64,000 nt of DNA from JAABVY01 sp964627935 (GTDB lineage Bacteria > Zixibacteria > MSB-5A5 > JAABVY01), in contig CAZVLB010000008.1 in the NCBI GenBank assembly GCA_964627935.1, positions 1-64,000 of the forward strand, in the 5' to 3' direction. A program made the translations under genes and the position numbers. The notes below the pieces were generated by a model. That model was not told where the DNA came from, did not search any database, and was given only the letters and a program-made list of their open reading frames with translations. How positions within the stretch are numbered: the stretch's first letter is position 1; the number at the start of each line of letters is the position of its first letter. Below are positions 37,319 through 44,118 of the stretch, in pieces.

Positions 37319-38155
37319 ATGGCGGAATTCAGAATAATGAAATTGGATGATATCGAACGGGCATTCGAGATAGTCGACATTATGAACTGGGGTTATTTCG
37401 AGCGTGATATCAGGCGTCTGATCGAATTTGACCCGCAGGGGAATTTTGTGGCTCTCGATAATGGCAAAATTGTCGGGGTCGGCTTCACGTCGTTATTCGA
37501 TGATTTCGCCTTTATCGGGCCGGTAATCGTGATCAGGGAATATCGCGGGCAGAAAATCGGCGAAGAATTAATGAAGATGGCGATCGACCATCTTGTAAAT
37601 ATGGGCGCAAAAACGATTGAGCTGGATGCGGTTTTTGAGGCGGCCAGGCTTTATCGACGGCTCGGTTTCAGGGATAAATACTTTTCATATCGAATGTGGC
37701 GCGTGTCTGATCTGGATTACCGACAGCCGGCCATTACCGGGAAATCGCAGGTGGATCAGATTATCGCATTCGACCGCAAAATGACCGGTATCGATCGCGA
37801 GAAACATCTGCGGAGATTTTGCGATGAATTTGCTGATGAGTTATATGTTTTGAGCAATAATAATGCTGAGTTGACGGCCTATGCCATTGCCCGGGAACGC
37901 AAGGCCGATATAGTCGTAATCGGGCCGCTGGTGGCTGCCGATGATCAGGCCGCATCGGAGCTTTTCAAGCAGGTTTATGCACGATATCGTGGCCGGGAGG
38001 TTGGGCTGGGTTTGCTCGAGCCGAATCGTTTTGCAATTCAAATGCTGAGAGATACAGGTTTTGTTCATAATCAACCGGCTTTGCGCATGTATTATGGTGA
38101 GAGGCGCGAGTATCATGAGCATATCTACAGCATAATGTCGGCGGAGAAGGGTTAG
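37319..38155 (+). CDS. GNAT acetyltransferase with C-terminal Acetyltransf_18-like domain
   Basis: 278 residues from ATG 37319, with GGAG 7 nt upstream; a TTG two codons earlier is unlikely. The N-terminal GNAT domain (1-140) has IVIREYRGQKIGEELMKMA (acetyl-CoA loop R/Q-x-x-G-x-G/A) and ARLYRRLGF. The C-terminal ~130 residues (AELTAYAIARERKAD, FAIQMLRDTGF) match the second GNAT-like module of YitH-type proteins. Target unknown. Co-directional with the next GNAT gene, 2 bp apart. Confidence 0.85.
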   Translation: MAEFRIMKLDDIERAFEIVDIMNWGYFERDIRRLIEFDPQGNFVALDNGKIVGVGFTSLFDDFAFIGPVIVIREYRGQKIGEELMKMAIDHLVNMGAKTIELDAVFEAARLYRRLGFRDKYFSYRMWRVSDLDYRQPAITGKSQVDQIIAFDRKMTGIDREKHLRRFCDEFADELYVLSNNNAELTAYAIARERKADIVVIGPLVAADDQAASELFKQVYARYRGREVGLGLLEPNRFAIQMLRDTGFVHNQPALRMYYGERREYHEHIYSIMSAEKG

Positions 38156-38157
38156 AG

Positions 38158-38625
38158 ATGATCGAGTATGTCCGTGTAGAGGCGGGTGACAATCTTAAAA
38201 AAATCAAAAAGCTCTTTCGCGAGTATGAGGAGTTTTTGGGTTTTGAGCTTTGTTTTCAGGATTTCGAGAATGAGCTCAAAAATCTTCCGGGCAAATATGC
38301 TCCGCCCGAGGGACGGCTGATTATGGCCCGTGTGGATGGTGATATTGCCGGATGTGTGGCTTTGAAAAAAATCGCTGAGGGCATCTGTGAAATGAAACGG
38401 CTGTATGTGCGGCCCGAATTTCGCGGTCAAAAGCTGGGACGGAAGCTGGCGGAGTATATCATTTCGGAGGCTATGGAAATCGGCTATGATAAGATGCGCC
38501 TGGATACCTTGCAGCGCTTGAAACCGGCCCTTGAGTTGTATCGTTCCCTGGGATTTCATGAAATCAGCGCCTATGTCCATAATCCGCTGGAGGATGTGGT
38601 TTATATGGAGAAGGTGCTTAGGTAA
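38158..38625 (+). CDS. GNAT family N-acetyltransferase
   Basis: 155 residues, single GNAT fold: AGCVALKKIAEGICEMKRLYVRPEFRGQKLGRKLAEYII, then the LYRSLGFHEI motif. Starts 2 bp after the stop of the preceding GNAT gene, so both are one transcript. Substrate not predictable. Confidence 0.88.
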   Translation: MIEYVRVEAGDNLKKIKKLFREYEEFLGFELCFQDFENELKNLPGKYAPPEGRLIMARVDGDIAGCVALKKIAEGICEMKRLYVRPEFRGQKLGRKLAEYIISEAMEIGYDKMRLDTLQRLKPALELYRSLGFHEISAYVHNPLEDVVYMEKVLR

Positions 38626-38646
38626 AACTGGCCTTACTTATCAGAG

Positions 38647-38810
38647 CGGCAGTTCACCACTGCGTTAAAGAACTGCCGAAACATGCCCCGGTTTTACAAA
38701 GACCATTAGGATGTTCTGCTATGTCTTGATTCAAACTTTAGTTTGAATTGTGACAGGCAGGATTATGTCGGGTTTCTCATTGCGCTCCGCTTCATTCGGA
38801 AACCCGACCC
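38647..38810 (+). repeat. Palindromic intergenic repeat, copy 1 (~164 bp)
   Basis: Matches 41704-41865 in the same orientation with only scattered differences. It contains three hairpins in order: CGGCAGTTC/GAACTGCCG (38647-38655 with 38670-38678), ATTCAAACT/AGTTTGAAT (38729-38737 with 38740-38748), and GTCGGGTTTC/GAAACCCGAC (38767-38776 with 38799-38808). Intergenic and non-coding. The outer arm of the middle hairpin is decayed here, while the third hairpin is perfect. Confidence 0.85.
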
Positions 38811-39112
38811 GAAACTTATATTTTCACTTCTCGGTAAATTATCTTGGTCAAGGCCCTTCAGTGGTTTGACCTGCCGAGAATCCACGCCTTTCAGGGCCCG
38901 GGCAAAGCTTGAGCCTGCCACCCCATTTCCAGGCGGATGTGGGCATCTGCCCGGCACTGCAACACCTTTCCCGGGGGAGCACGGGGACGTACTCCCGGCA
39001 CAGTCAAGTCCCCTCAGGTCCGGGCAAAGCTTGAGCCTGCTACCCCTTTCAGGAATTTGCCGGTTGATTTCTGCGGATAAAATATACGTATTCATTACGC
39101 AGTTAACACGCA

Positions 39113-39141
39113 TTGTAATTCCTCATAAAAATTGCTACACT
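39113..39141 (+). promoter_or_regulatory. Candidate sigma-70-type promoter
   Basis: TTGTAA (39113-39118), a 17-bp spacer and TACACT (39136-39141), 65 bp before the membrane-protein start at 39206. Each hexamer matches 4 of 6 consensus positions. Confidence 0.45.
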
Positions 39142-39205
39142 TTAATTAACAGAAAGAAGACCTGTTTGAGGGGCATTATCCAAACCTTAAAGGAGGGGAG
39201 GAGCT

Positions 39206-39646
39206 ATGACAGTAAAAGGAATAAATGTAAAAAGCCTGTTATTCGCAGGCTTTGTGGCCGGGTACCTGATGTATTTTGTCGACAAGTATTTTGGCGGATT
39301 TCTGGGTCTGTTCGGTATGTTTCCGGGCACCAGCAATATTTGGTGGATGGTGGAACATCATGTTGACAGCATAATATTCGCGCTTCTGTTTGCCTGGCCG
39401 GTTGTCTATGACAGATTGCCGGGACCATGCTGGGTCAAGGGCTCGATCTTTGGATTCGCATGGACGATTGCATTGATGATAATTACATTGATTGGCGGGG
39501 CGCTTGGTTCGGAGACATTTCAGGCCATGTCGCAATTCAACGTGGCAACCGGGTTCAATATGTTCATATTGCATATAATCTGGGGCTTTTTCCTGGGAGC
39601 ATTATATCATCCGCCGCAAACACCGCCCCCGGTGACAGAACGATAA
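39206..39646 (+). CDS. Hypothetical four-helix membrane protein
   Basis: 146 residues. Strong GGAGGGGAGGAG ribosome-binding site before the ATG. About four transmembrane helices: SLLFAGFVAGYLMYFV, SIIFALLFAWPVVY, FGFAWTIALMIITLIGG and MFILHIIWGFFLGALY. A His-His pair (VEHHVDS) and Pro-rich tail (HPPQTPPPVTER) are notable, but no family is recognised. Flanked by its own promoter-like sequence and a strong terminator, so monocistronic. Confidence 0.8.
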   Translation: MTVKGINVKSLLFAGFVAGYLMYFVDKYFGGFLGLFGMFPGTSNIWWMVEHHVDSIIFALLFAWPVVYDRLPGPCWVKGSIFGFAWTIALMIITLIGGALGSETFQAMSQFNVATGFNMFILHIIWGFFLGALYHPPQTPPPVTER

Positions 39647-39670
39647 ATTGCATTTTCATGAACGATAATA

Positions 39671-39702
39671 ACGGCAGAGATTTTTCTCTGCCGTCTTTTT
39701 TA
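39671..39702 (+). terminator. Rho-independent terminator
   Basis: ACGGCAGAGA (39671-39680) pairs with TCTCTGCCGT (39685-39694) over a TTTT loop and is followed by a run of six T. Ends transcription of the four-helix membrane protein gene 25 bp after its stop. Confidence 0.9.
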
Positions 39703-39947
39703 TCCTCACCGGGAGCACGGGGACGTACTGCGGGGCACAATCAATGCCCCTTCAGGCCCCGAAAAAGCTTTACAGTTGTTGTATCATGGTCTTGGCTCCG
39801 GCTTTAGCCGGAGGTGTGACCTGACACTTATGGGACAGGGCGCATAACGGCGGCAAGTAGGTCGGGTTCTGAGCGCAGCGAAAAACCCGACAGGTGATTC
39901 AGTCAGGAAAGATTCCTGACGGCGCATGATTGGGGCAGTATTTATAA

Positions 39948-39980
39948 GCGGCAGTTCACCACTGCGTTAAAGAACTGCCG
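39948..39980 (+). repeat. Partial copy of the palindromic repeat (first hairpin only)
   Basis: Identical over 33 nt to the first hairpin of copy 1 (38646-38678): GCGGCAGTTC pairs with GAACTGCCG across a 14-nt loop. The remaining ~130 bp of the element are absent, so this hairpin can exist as an independent unit. Confidence 0.85.
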
Positions 39981-40068
39981 CAACAGGTGCAAAAAAGTTA
40001 GATTGCCATGTCGCTTCGCTCCTCGCAAAGACATGGATATATTAATTTGCCTCGGATAAACTGGGTGG

Positions 40069-40092
40069 CCTGCCCAAACTTGTTTGGGCAGG
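40069..40092. repeat. Perfect 11-bp inverted repeat
   Basis: CCTGCCCAAAC (40069-40079), TT, GTTTGGGCAGG (40082-40092). No T-run follows, so it is not a standard terminator. It is one of five hairpins within 240 bp. Confidence 0.9.
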
Positions 40093-40162
40093 AGTTCTTC
40101 GGAATAAATCTGCAAAAAATTCTGACAAGTTTTATATATGGCAGCTATTTTTTAAAAAGTGC

Positions 40163-40191
40163 TTGACAAATGAAAGGCTATATGAAATATT
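40163..40191 (+). promoter_or_regulatory. Candidate promoter for leader ORF and downstream gene
   Basis: A perfect -35 hexamer TTGACA (40163-40168), a 17-bp spacer and AATATT (40186-40191). Transcription from here would include a ~110-nt structured leader before the small ORF at 40308. Confidence 0.5.
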
Positions 40192-40244
40192 AGGCGCCTT
40201 ATTAGTTAAGACATCTCGGATAATTGACGAATAATGTAATCAAA

Positions 40245-40305
40245 GCCCGCATAGCCTGCGAGGTTATTGCCGGGCAAATCTAAACAGTTAACCGCAGGAG
40301 GTTAA
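40245..40305 (+). promoter_or_regulatory. Structured 5' leader with hairpin around a ribosome-binding site
   Basis: First hairpin: GCCCG (40245-40249) pairs with CGGGC (40271-40275), extended inside by TAGCCT/AGGTTA-type pairs around a GCG loop. Second hairpin: TTAACC (40288-40293) pairs with GGTTAA (40300-40305), placing the AGGAGG ribosome-binding site (40296-40301) partly in the GCAGGA loop and partly in the stem. It could restrict translation of the ORF at 40308. No known riboswitch class is recognised. Confidence 0.45.
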
Positions 40306-40307
40306 TC

Positions 40308-40364
40308 ATGCCAGTCCAACATACCATGGGCGATTTATCGAAGCTATGGCGACGGTGCAACTGA
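40308..40364 (+). CDS. 18-residue leader peptide ORF (putative)
   Basis: ATG preceded by a textbook AGGAGG at 6-nt spacing, followed by 18 codons (MPVQHTMGDLSKLWRRCN) and a TGA. It lies between a promoter-like pair and a hairpin (GATATCCTGC/GCAGGTATC, 40381-40404) that is followed 10 nt later by a six-T run. The arrangement resembles a translated leader with attenuation. It could also be the stub of a lost gene. No residue run points to a particular amino acid sensor. Confidence 0.4.
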   Translation: MPVQHTMGDLSKLWRRCN

Positions 40365-40596
40365 GATTTGGCACGAGACAGATATCCTGCTCCCGGCAGG
40401 TATCGATGATCTGATTTTTTCATCCTTCGTTCCTTTCTCATTTGCACCTCTGACAATTTAATCACGCTCTGAATTCTATGATCCCGTGTGCAGGATCCAT
40501 GGCCGTGGGATGTCATACATGCAGGGCAGAAATGCAATGTGCCGATTCGCGCGAATTCTACAAATATATGCGGGATCGGGAGAAAGGATATCATTT

Positions 40597-41490
40597 ATGG
40601 ATCAGCTTGAATTGTTGAAGGATAAATTCCTTCGCATCGGAGCTCGCTTGAAGATTTTCGAAATCCCTCACCACATGCGGGACAGCAATAATAGTTTCCG
40701 CTTGATTCGCATCGGAGGTGGCTTGCGAGTTATCAATGTCCCCCGGGACAGGAATTATGGTTTCCGCCTGGATATTCGCAATGATCGCAAGGGTGAGTAC
40801 TTCGAGTTGTTGCTGTTTCCCGTACCGGGAGAACTTTTTATTGTCGATTTCCGTCCGAACGAAAGGCCTCTGCTCCTGATGGCCAAATTCCCTCGTGAGG
40901 CGCTGGAAAGCGGTGCCGACCGTCGTGCCAAATTTCTTTGCGGCCATGATGAAAGGCACTGGTTTTCAGCAGGGGTCGATCCCAATGCCAGGAATGTTGC
41001 TGATGCAATGCAGTCGCTCAAGCCGGAGCATGTAAACGAAAAAGAAAGCCGGTATGGAGTAAAGGCTCGCAACCTGCATCGCCGCAGGAATGGCGCCAGG
41101 ATTCGTCAGGGCGAATGGTTTTTCATTCCCGCTCCTGACCTGAATGTCGATCCAAACCGTGTCCGCAGCCCGGAGCCGATTGTCCGCGGACGCGGCAAGG
41201 CGCATATGGCCGATGAGGGTTATCAGCTTGGCGGTGAAAGGGTTTATGTAACCCGTCAATTTCCCAACGGTTTGACCGAGTCGGAATACGCTGAATACCT
41301 GGCCGAAAACCGCGATGCCAAAAATTGGAACTGGAGAGTTATGACCAGGGATGCAGAAGTGTATGTGCGCGGACGCGTTCGTCATCCGGATCATGCCACG
41401 GTCGTCCTGAATGGCTGGCATCAGGTTCTGCCCAATGAGGAGGTTTCATACGAGATCGCCGGCAGAAGCCCAATGGCTTTTCTGGATTAA
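40597..41490 (+). CDS. Protein of unknown function (297 residues)
   Basis: Start at 40597 is preferred because AAAGGA lies about 8 nt upstream; the frame extends 37 codons further back but without a binding site. No signal peptide or membrane helix. Arg-rich and soluble. Recognisable but unassigned blocks: HWFSAGVDPNARNVADAM, YGVKARNLHRRRNG, IRQGEWFFIPAPDL, GGERVYVTRQF, and the C-terminal YVRGRVRHPDHATVVLNGWHQV. The QGEWFFIP and GWHQV blocks suggest a conserved core fold (perhaps an enzymatic or Hint/CapZ-like beta domain), but I do not know the family. Followed by a strong terminator. It sits inside the segment flanked by the two long repeats. Confidence 0.75.
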   Translation: MDQLELLKDKFLRIGARLKIFEIPHHMRDSNNSFRLIRIGGGLRVINVPRDRNYGFRLDIRNDRKGEYFELLLFPVPGELFIVDFRPNERPLLLMAKFPREALESGADRRAKFLCGHDERHWFSAGVDPNARNVADAMQSLKPEHVNEKESRYGVKARNLHRRRNGARIRQGEWFFIPAPDLNVDPNRVRSPEPIVRGRGKAHMADEGYQLGGERVYVTRQFPNGLTESEYAEYLAENRDAKNWNWRVMTRDAEVYVRGRVRHPDHATVVLNGWHQVLPNEEVSYEIAGRSPMAFLD

Positions 41491-41503
41491 GTTGAGCTCA
41501 CAG

Positions 41504-41539
41504 CGGGCGGGCGGATATAATATCCGCCTGCCTTTTTTA
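41504..41539 (+). terminator. Rho-independent terminator
   Basis: GGCGGATA (41510-41517), TAA loop, TATCCGCC (41521-41528), then TGCC and six T (41533-41538). Located 20 bp after the stop of the unknown gene. It overlaps the end of the minus-strand 37-codon ORF. Confidence 0.9.
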
Positions 41540-41650
41540 TCGCCTGATGCTCTTATCCACATCGCGTAGCATCTCGCACAGGTTACCAACCACAAAGCCA
41601 ATCACCAGAATTGCGGCGATGATAATTAGGATTATGAAGAGTATGTTCAT
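41537..41650 (-). CDS. Small single-pass membrane peptide (37 residues)
   Basis: A short minus-strand ORF: ATG at 41650 preceded by AGAGGA at 6-nt spacing, 37 codons, TAA. The product is MNILF followed by a strongly hydrophobic helix (IILIIIAAILVIGFVVG) and a charged tail (NLCEMLRDVDKSIRR), the layout of a type-I-like small membrane protein. Its stop lies within the convergent gene's terminator T-run. Function unknown. Confidence 0.55.
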   Translation of the reverse strand: MNILFIILIIIAAILVIGFVVGNLCEMLRDVDKSIRR

Positions 41651-41703
41651 GGCATTCCTCTTTGTTTTTTACGGTCCGGGTAGATGCGAGCAATTACAAT
41701 GAA

Positions 41704-41865
41704 CTGCAGTTCACCGCTTTGCTCAAGAACTTCCGCAACATGCCACGGTTTTACAAAAATCATTAGGATGTTCTGCCATGTCTTGATTCAAACTTTAGTT
41801 TGAATTGTGACATGGCAGGATTATTCGGGTTTCTCATTGCGCGTTGCTTCATTCGGAACCCAACC
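41704..41865 (+). repeat. Palindromic intergenic repeat, copy 2 (~162 bp)
   Basis: Direct copy of 38647-38810. Here the middle element is almost perfect over 46 nt: CTGCCATGTC (41773-41782) pairs with GACATGGCAG (41809-41818), and inside it ATTCAAACT (41786-41794) pairs with AGTTTGAAT (41797-41805). The first and third hairpins carry mismatches. Same orientation as copy 1, about 2.9 kb away. Confidence 0.85.
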
Positions 41866-41920
41866 TACTTTCGACTACTGCCAAAACCAGATTCCATTTG
41901 ACCGGAAAGTCAAAGCCTAT

Positions 41921-42319
41921 TTAATCCCAGCTGCCGCGGGTGATCAGTTCCACCAGGTTGCCGCCGGGATCATGGAAATATAATGATACTCCATCGCCAA
42001 ATGAAGCCTCTTTTAATATTTTGATATCATTGTCTTCAAGATACCGGCGCCATCTGTCGGCATCATCGGGTTCGATTTCCAGAGCAAAATGCACAATCCC
42101 CTCCGCGCCATGAGGAGGAAGAAAATTATCACTCAAGGTAGCAGCTTTATTGAATACCAGTAGAATAGTATCGCCGACAGTGAAGAATATATGACGCCCC
42201 TCTTTTTTAGTCAGTATATCCAGCCCCAGTAAATCGTGGTAGAATTTTTCAGCCGCCTCGAGATCATCGATATAGATCCCGGTTTCCTTGACAAAACTGA
42301 TTTTCGGCCTGTCGTTCAT
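41921..42319 (-). CDS. VOC/glyoxalase superfamily protein
   Basis: 132 residues, two beta-alpha-beta-beta-beta modules: VKETGIYIDDLEAAEKFYHDLLGLDI and HFALEIEPDD...YFHDPGGNLVELI. HFAL and the final Glu (LVELI) are the metal-ligand positions of many vicinal-oxygen-chelate enzymes. Substrate unknown. Downstream of the ferredoxin-like gene (58 bp), possibly the same transcript. Confidence 0.88.
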   Translation of the reverse strand: MNDRPKISFVKETGIYIDDLEAAEKFYHDLLGLDILTKKEGRHIFFTVGDTILLVFNKAATLSDNFLPPHGAEGIVHFALEIEPDDADRWRRYLEDNDIKILKEASFGDGVSLYFHDPGGNLVELITRGSWD

Positions 42320-42377
42320 GCCAGAGCCTCCCCGTTTTGGCTTTTATATGCTCTAACATGAAATCCGGCCTAACGTT

Positions 42378-43151
42378 TCAGGCGCTTTTGGTCCGGGACT
42401 TCTCAGATTCGATTTTCTCAATCCGGATATCACCCTCGATACCAATCGTATGAACCTCAATCGGGATATCCAGGTTTTCCTGTTGCAGGGCCATTATGGC
42501 GGCCTGGGCGATTCCGCTGCAACAGGGCACTTCCATTTTGAGTACAGTGATTTTTTCAGGCTGTGCGGTGCGGAAAATCTCCTTGAATTTCTCGAAATAA
42601 TGTTGCAGGTCATCCAGCTTGGGACATCCCACCAGCACTTTGCGATCCTTGAGATAACGGTTATGGAAATCCGGCACGGCAAATGGTACGCAATCGGCGC
42701 AGATAACCATGTCGCTGTTTTTCAAAAACGGCGCATGCGGCGGGACAAGCATAAGCTGTATGGGCCATTGTGATAGCCGGGACTGAGCCGATATGCCGGT
42801 TGTTTGCGGCTCTTTTTTATCATCTCCGAATGATCGCAGTGCCGACCCGGGGCATCCCTGATGCAGTGTCTGCGGCTGCGGCGATGATTCGGGTTTCTTC
42901 TGCTGTTTGGCTTTTTGCATATTTTGTTCGGCGGCTTCGTGATCGAATTCGGCCACATCACGCTTCTCTATCTTGAGCGCATCCTGCGGGCACGATCCCA
43001 GGCAGGCCCCGAAACCGTCGCACAGGATTTCGCTGACCAGTTTGGCCTTGGCGTCGATTATCCTGATTGCGCCCTCAATGCAGGCATCCACGCAATCCCC
43101 GCAACCATCACATTTTTCCTCGTCGATTATGATTATATTTCTGTATGGCAT
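42378..43151 (-). CDS. 4Fe-4S ferredoxin-type protein with extra Cys-rich domain
   Basis: 257 residues. N-terminal ferredoxin: CDGCGDCVDAC and CDGFGACLGSCPQDAL (two [4Fe-4S] sites, the second with altered spacing). A flexible linker (residues ~80-130) leads to a C-terminal domain with CADCVPFAVPDFH, LVGCPKLDD and VPCCSG, suggesting a further metal or redox site. Similar proteins accompany Crp/Fnr regulators in anaerobes. It lies 82 bp downstream of the Crp/Fnr gene on the same strand. Probably a cytoplasmic electron carrier or sensor. Confidence 0.85.
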   Translation of the reverse strand: MPYRNIIIIDEEKCDGCGDCVDACIEGAIRIIDAKAKLVSEILCDGFGACLGSCPQDALKIEKRDVAEFDHEAAEQNMQKAKQQKKPESSPQPQTLHQGCPGSALRSFGDDKKEPQTTGISAQSRLSQWPIQLMLVPPHAPFLKNSDMVICADCVPFAVPDFHNRYLKDRKVLVGCPKLDDLQHYFEKFKEIFRTAQPEKITVLKMEVPCCSGIAQAAIMALQQENLDIPIEVHTIGIEGDIRIEKIESEKSRTKSA

Positions 43152-43233
43152 AGTTCTCTCCTTTGGAATTTATCAATATCGTATGTAATAATCGGAAATT
43201 GGAGAGAAAATGTCTTTGATATAGATCAAGCTT

Positions 43234-43911
43234 TCAGATTTTTTCGCCCTCGGCGATATCTGAAAGCCTGTCGGGATTAAGGATTTTTATCGTTTTGCCA
43301 TTGACCTCGATGATGCCATTGTCGATCAGCTTGCGCAGTCCGCGCGAAAATGTCTCGCTTTGTGTGCCGAGTTGTTTGGCCAGTTCGGCTTTGCTGGTTT
43401 CCAGCTTGATTGTGGTTTTGCCTGTTCGGGCATGGATTTTCTGCAGGTATGAGGATATCCGCGAGGGCACCTCACGCAATGAGAGGTTTTCGACCATTTC
43501 CGTGAATTCGCGCAGGAATCCGGCCATGGAGGCGATAATTTTTAATGATATCTGGGGATTGTTTTCAATCATGGAGATAAATTCATTCTTGGGGAAGAAA
43601 GCCACAACTGAATCTTTAATGGCAGAGCAATTGGCCGGGTATGTGCCACCGTGGAAGATGGCCACCTCGGCGAAGATCTGTCCCGGATGAATGCGGTGCA
43701 GGATCTGTTCACGTCCCTCCGGTGATGATTTGTAAATCTTCACAGCGCCTTCCAGCAAAATAAAAAACCCATGAGCATCATCACCCTCAAAGAAAAGTAT
43801 CTGTCCCCGGTCGATTTTGCTGATGCGGGCAATCGCGGCTATTTTGGCGAGTTCATCGGGATTCAGGCCACGGCATAATCGTGTCGATTTCAGGTGCTCG
43901 ATTTTATCCAT
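43234..43911 (-). CDS. Crp/Fnr family transcriptional regulator
   Basis: 225 residues from ATG 43911; a longer TTG start is possible but has no support. The N-terminal cyclic-nucleotide-binding-like barrel (LFFEGDDAHGFFILLEGAVKIYKSSPEGREQIL) is followed by a dimerisation helix. The C-terminal helix-turn-helix reads KAELAKQLGTQSETFSRGLRKLIDNGII. The N-terminus lacks the four-Cys set of FNR; Cys in RLCRGL is single. The HTH resembles the DNR/NtcA-like branch. Divergent from the cytochrome operon, so it is a likely regulator of it and of the downstream ferredoxin gene. Confidence 0.9.
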   Translation of the reverse strand: MDKIEHLKSTRLCRGLNPDELAKIAAIARISKIDRGQILFFEGDDAHGFFILLEGAVKIYKSSPEGREQILHRIHPGQIFAEVAIFHGGTYPANCSAIKDSVVAFFPKNEFISMIENNPQISLKIIASMAGFLREFTEMVENLSLREVPSRISSYLQKIHARTGKTTIKLETSKAELAKQLGTQSETFSRGLRKLIDNGIIEVNGKTIKILNPDRLSDIAEGEKI

Positions 43912-43973
43912 GGGATGATTTATATAATCAAATATTGAGATGCGCAAGCTATATCATTTTTTTAAACTACCCA

Positions 43974-43986
43974 AAATACTGTATTT
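43974..43986. promoter_or_regulatory. Palindrome between Crp/Fnr gene and cytochrome operon
   Basis: AAATAC-T-GTATTT is a perfect 6+1+6 inverted repeat in the divergent intergenic region. A second partial site, TTTTGATAAACCAA, lies near 44030 and carries one FNR-like TTGAT half. Either could be an operator for the adjacent Crp/Fnr protein. Confidence 0.35.
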
Positions 43987-44118
43987 ATAGCAAATAATGG
44001 ACCAAGTTTATCCATGTATGCGCATTGTTTTGATAAACCAATTGTGTATTCTGTTACTATGTATTATTTTAGAAAAAATAAATGTGAAAATAATAACGAA
44101 AAAGTGAAGAGGTAAGAG

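Larger units (their letters stand above)
38626..39205. other. Gene-free, repeat-rich spacer
   Basis: 580 bp without a credible gene. It holds repeat copy 1 (38647-38810) and two near-copies of a 24-nt GGGCAAAGCTTGAGCCTGC-centred unit (around 38897-38918 and 39017-39040). It also holds the first copy of a 19-bp unit GGGAGCACGGGGACGTACT (38975-38993, repeated at 39711-39729) and a promoter-like pair for the next gene (39113-39141). Confidence 0.7.
39703..40162. other. Hairpin-dense gene-free spacer
   Basis: No gene seen. In order: second copy of the 19-bp unit GGGAGCACGGGGACGTACT (39711-39729); GTCGGGTT/AACCCGAC hairpin (39861-39868 with 39884-39891), similar to the third hairpin of the long repeat; TCAGGAA/TTCCTGA (39903-39919); a partial long-repeat copy (39948-39980); CCATGTC/GACATGG (40006-40012 with 40030-40036); and an 11-bp-stem hairpin (40069-40092). 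Confidence 0.75.

Noticed and set aside
38743..39366. A 207-codon plus-strand frame through the repeat-rich spacer
   Set aside because: It crosses the repeat hairpins and the start of the membrane protein gene in another frame; translation is low-complexity Pro/Arg/Ser with no domain.
40280..40594. A 104-codon minus-strand frame antisense to the leader region
   Set aside because: No ribosome-binding site or domain; it spans the promoter, both leader hairpins and the tiny ORF on the other strand, which have better support.
43912..43947. N-terminal extension of the Crp/Fnr protein from a TTG at 43947
   Set aside because: No ribosome-binding site; the ATG at 43911 begins the conserved part, so the shorter form is preferred.
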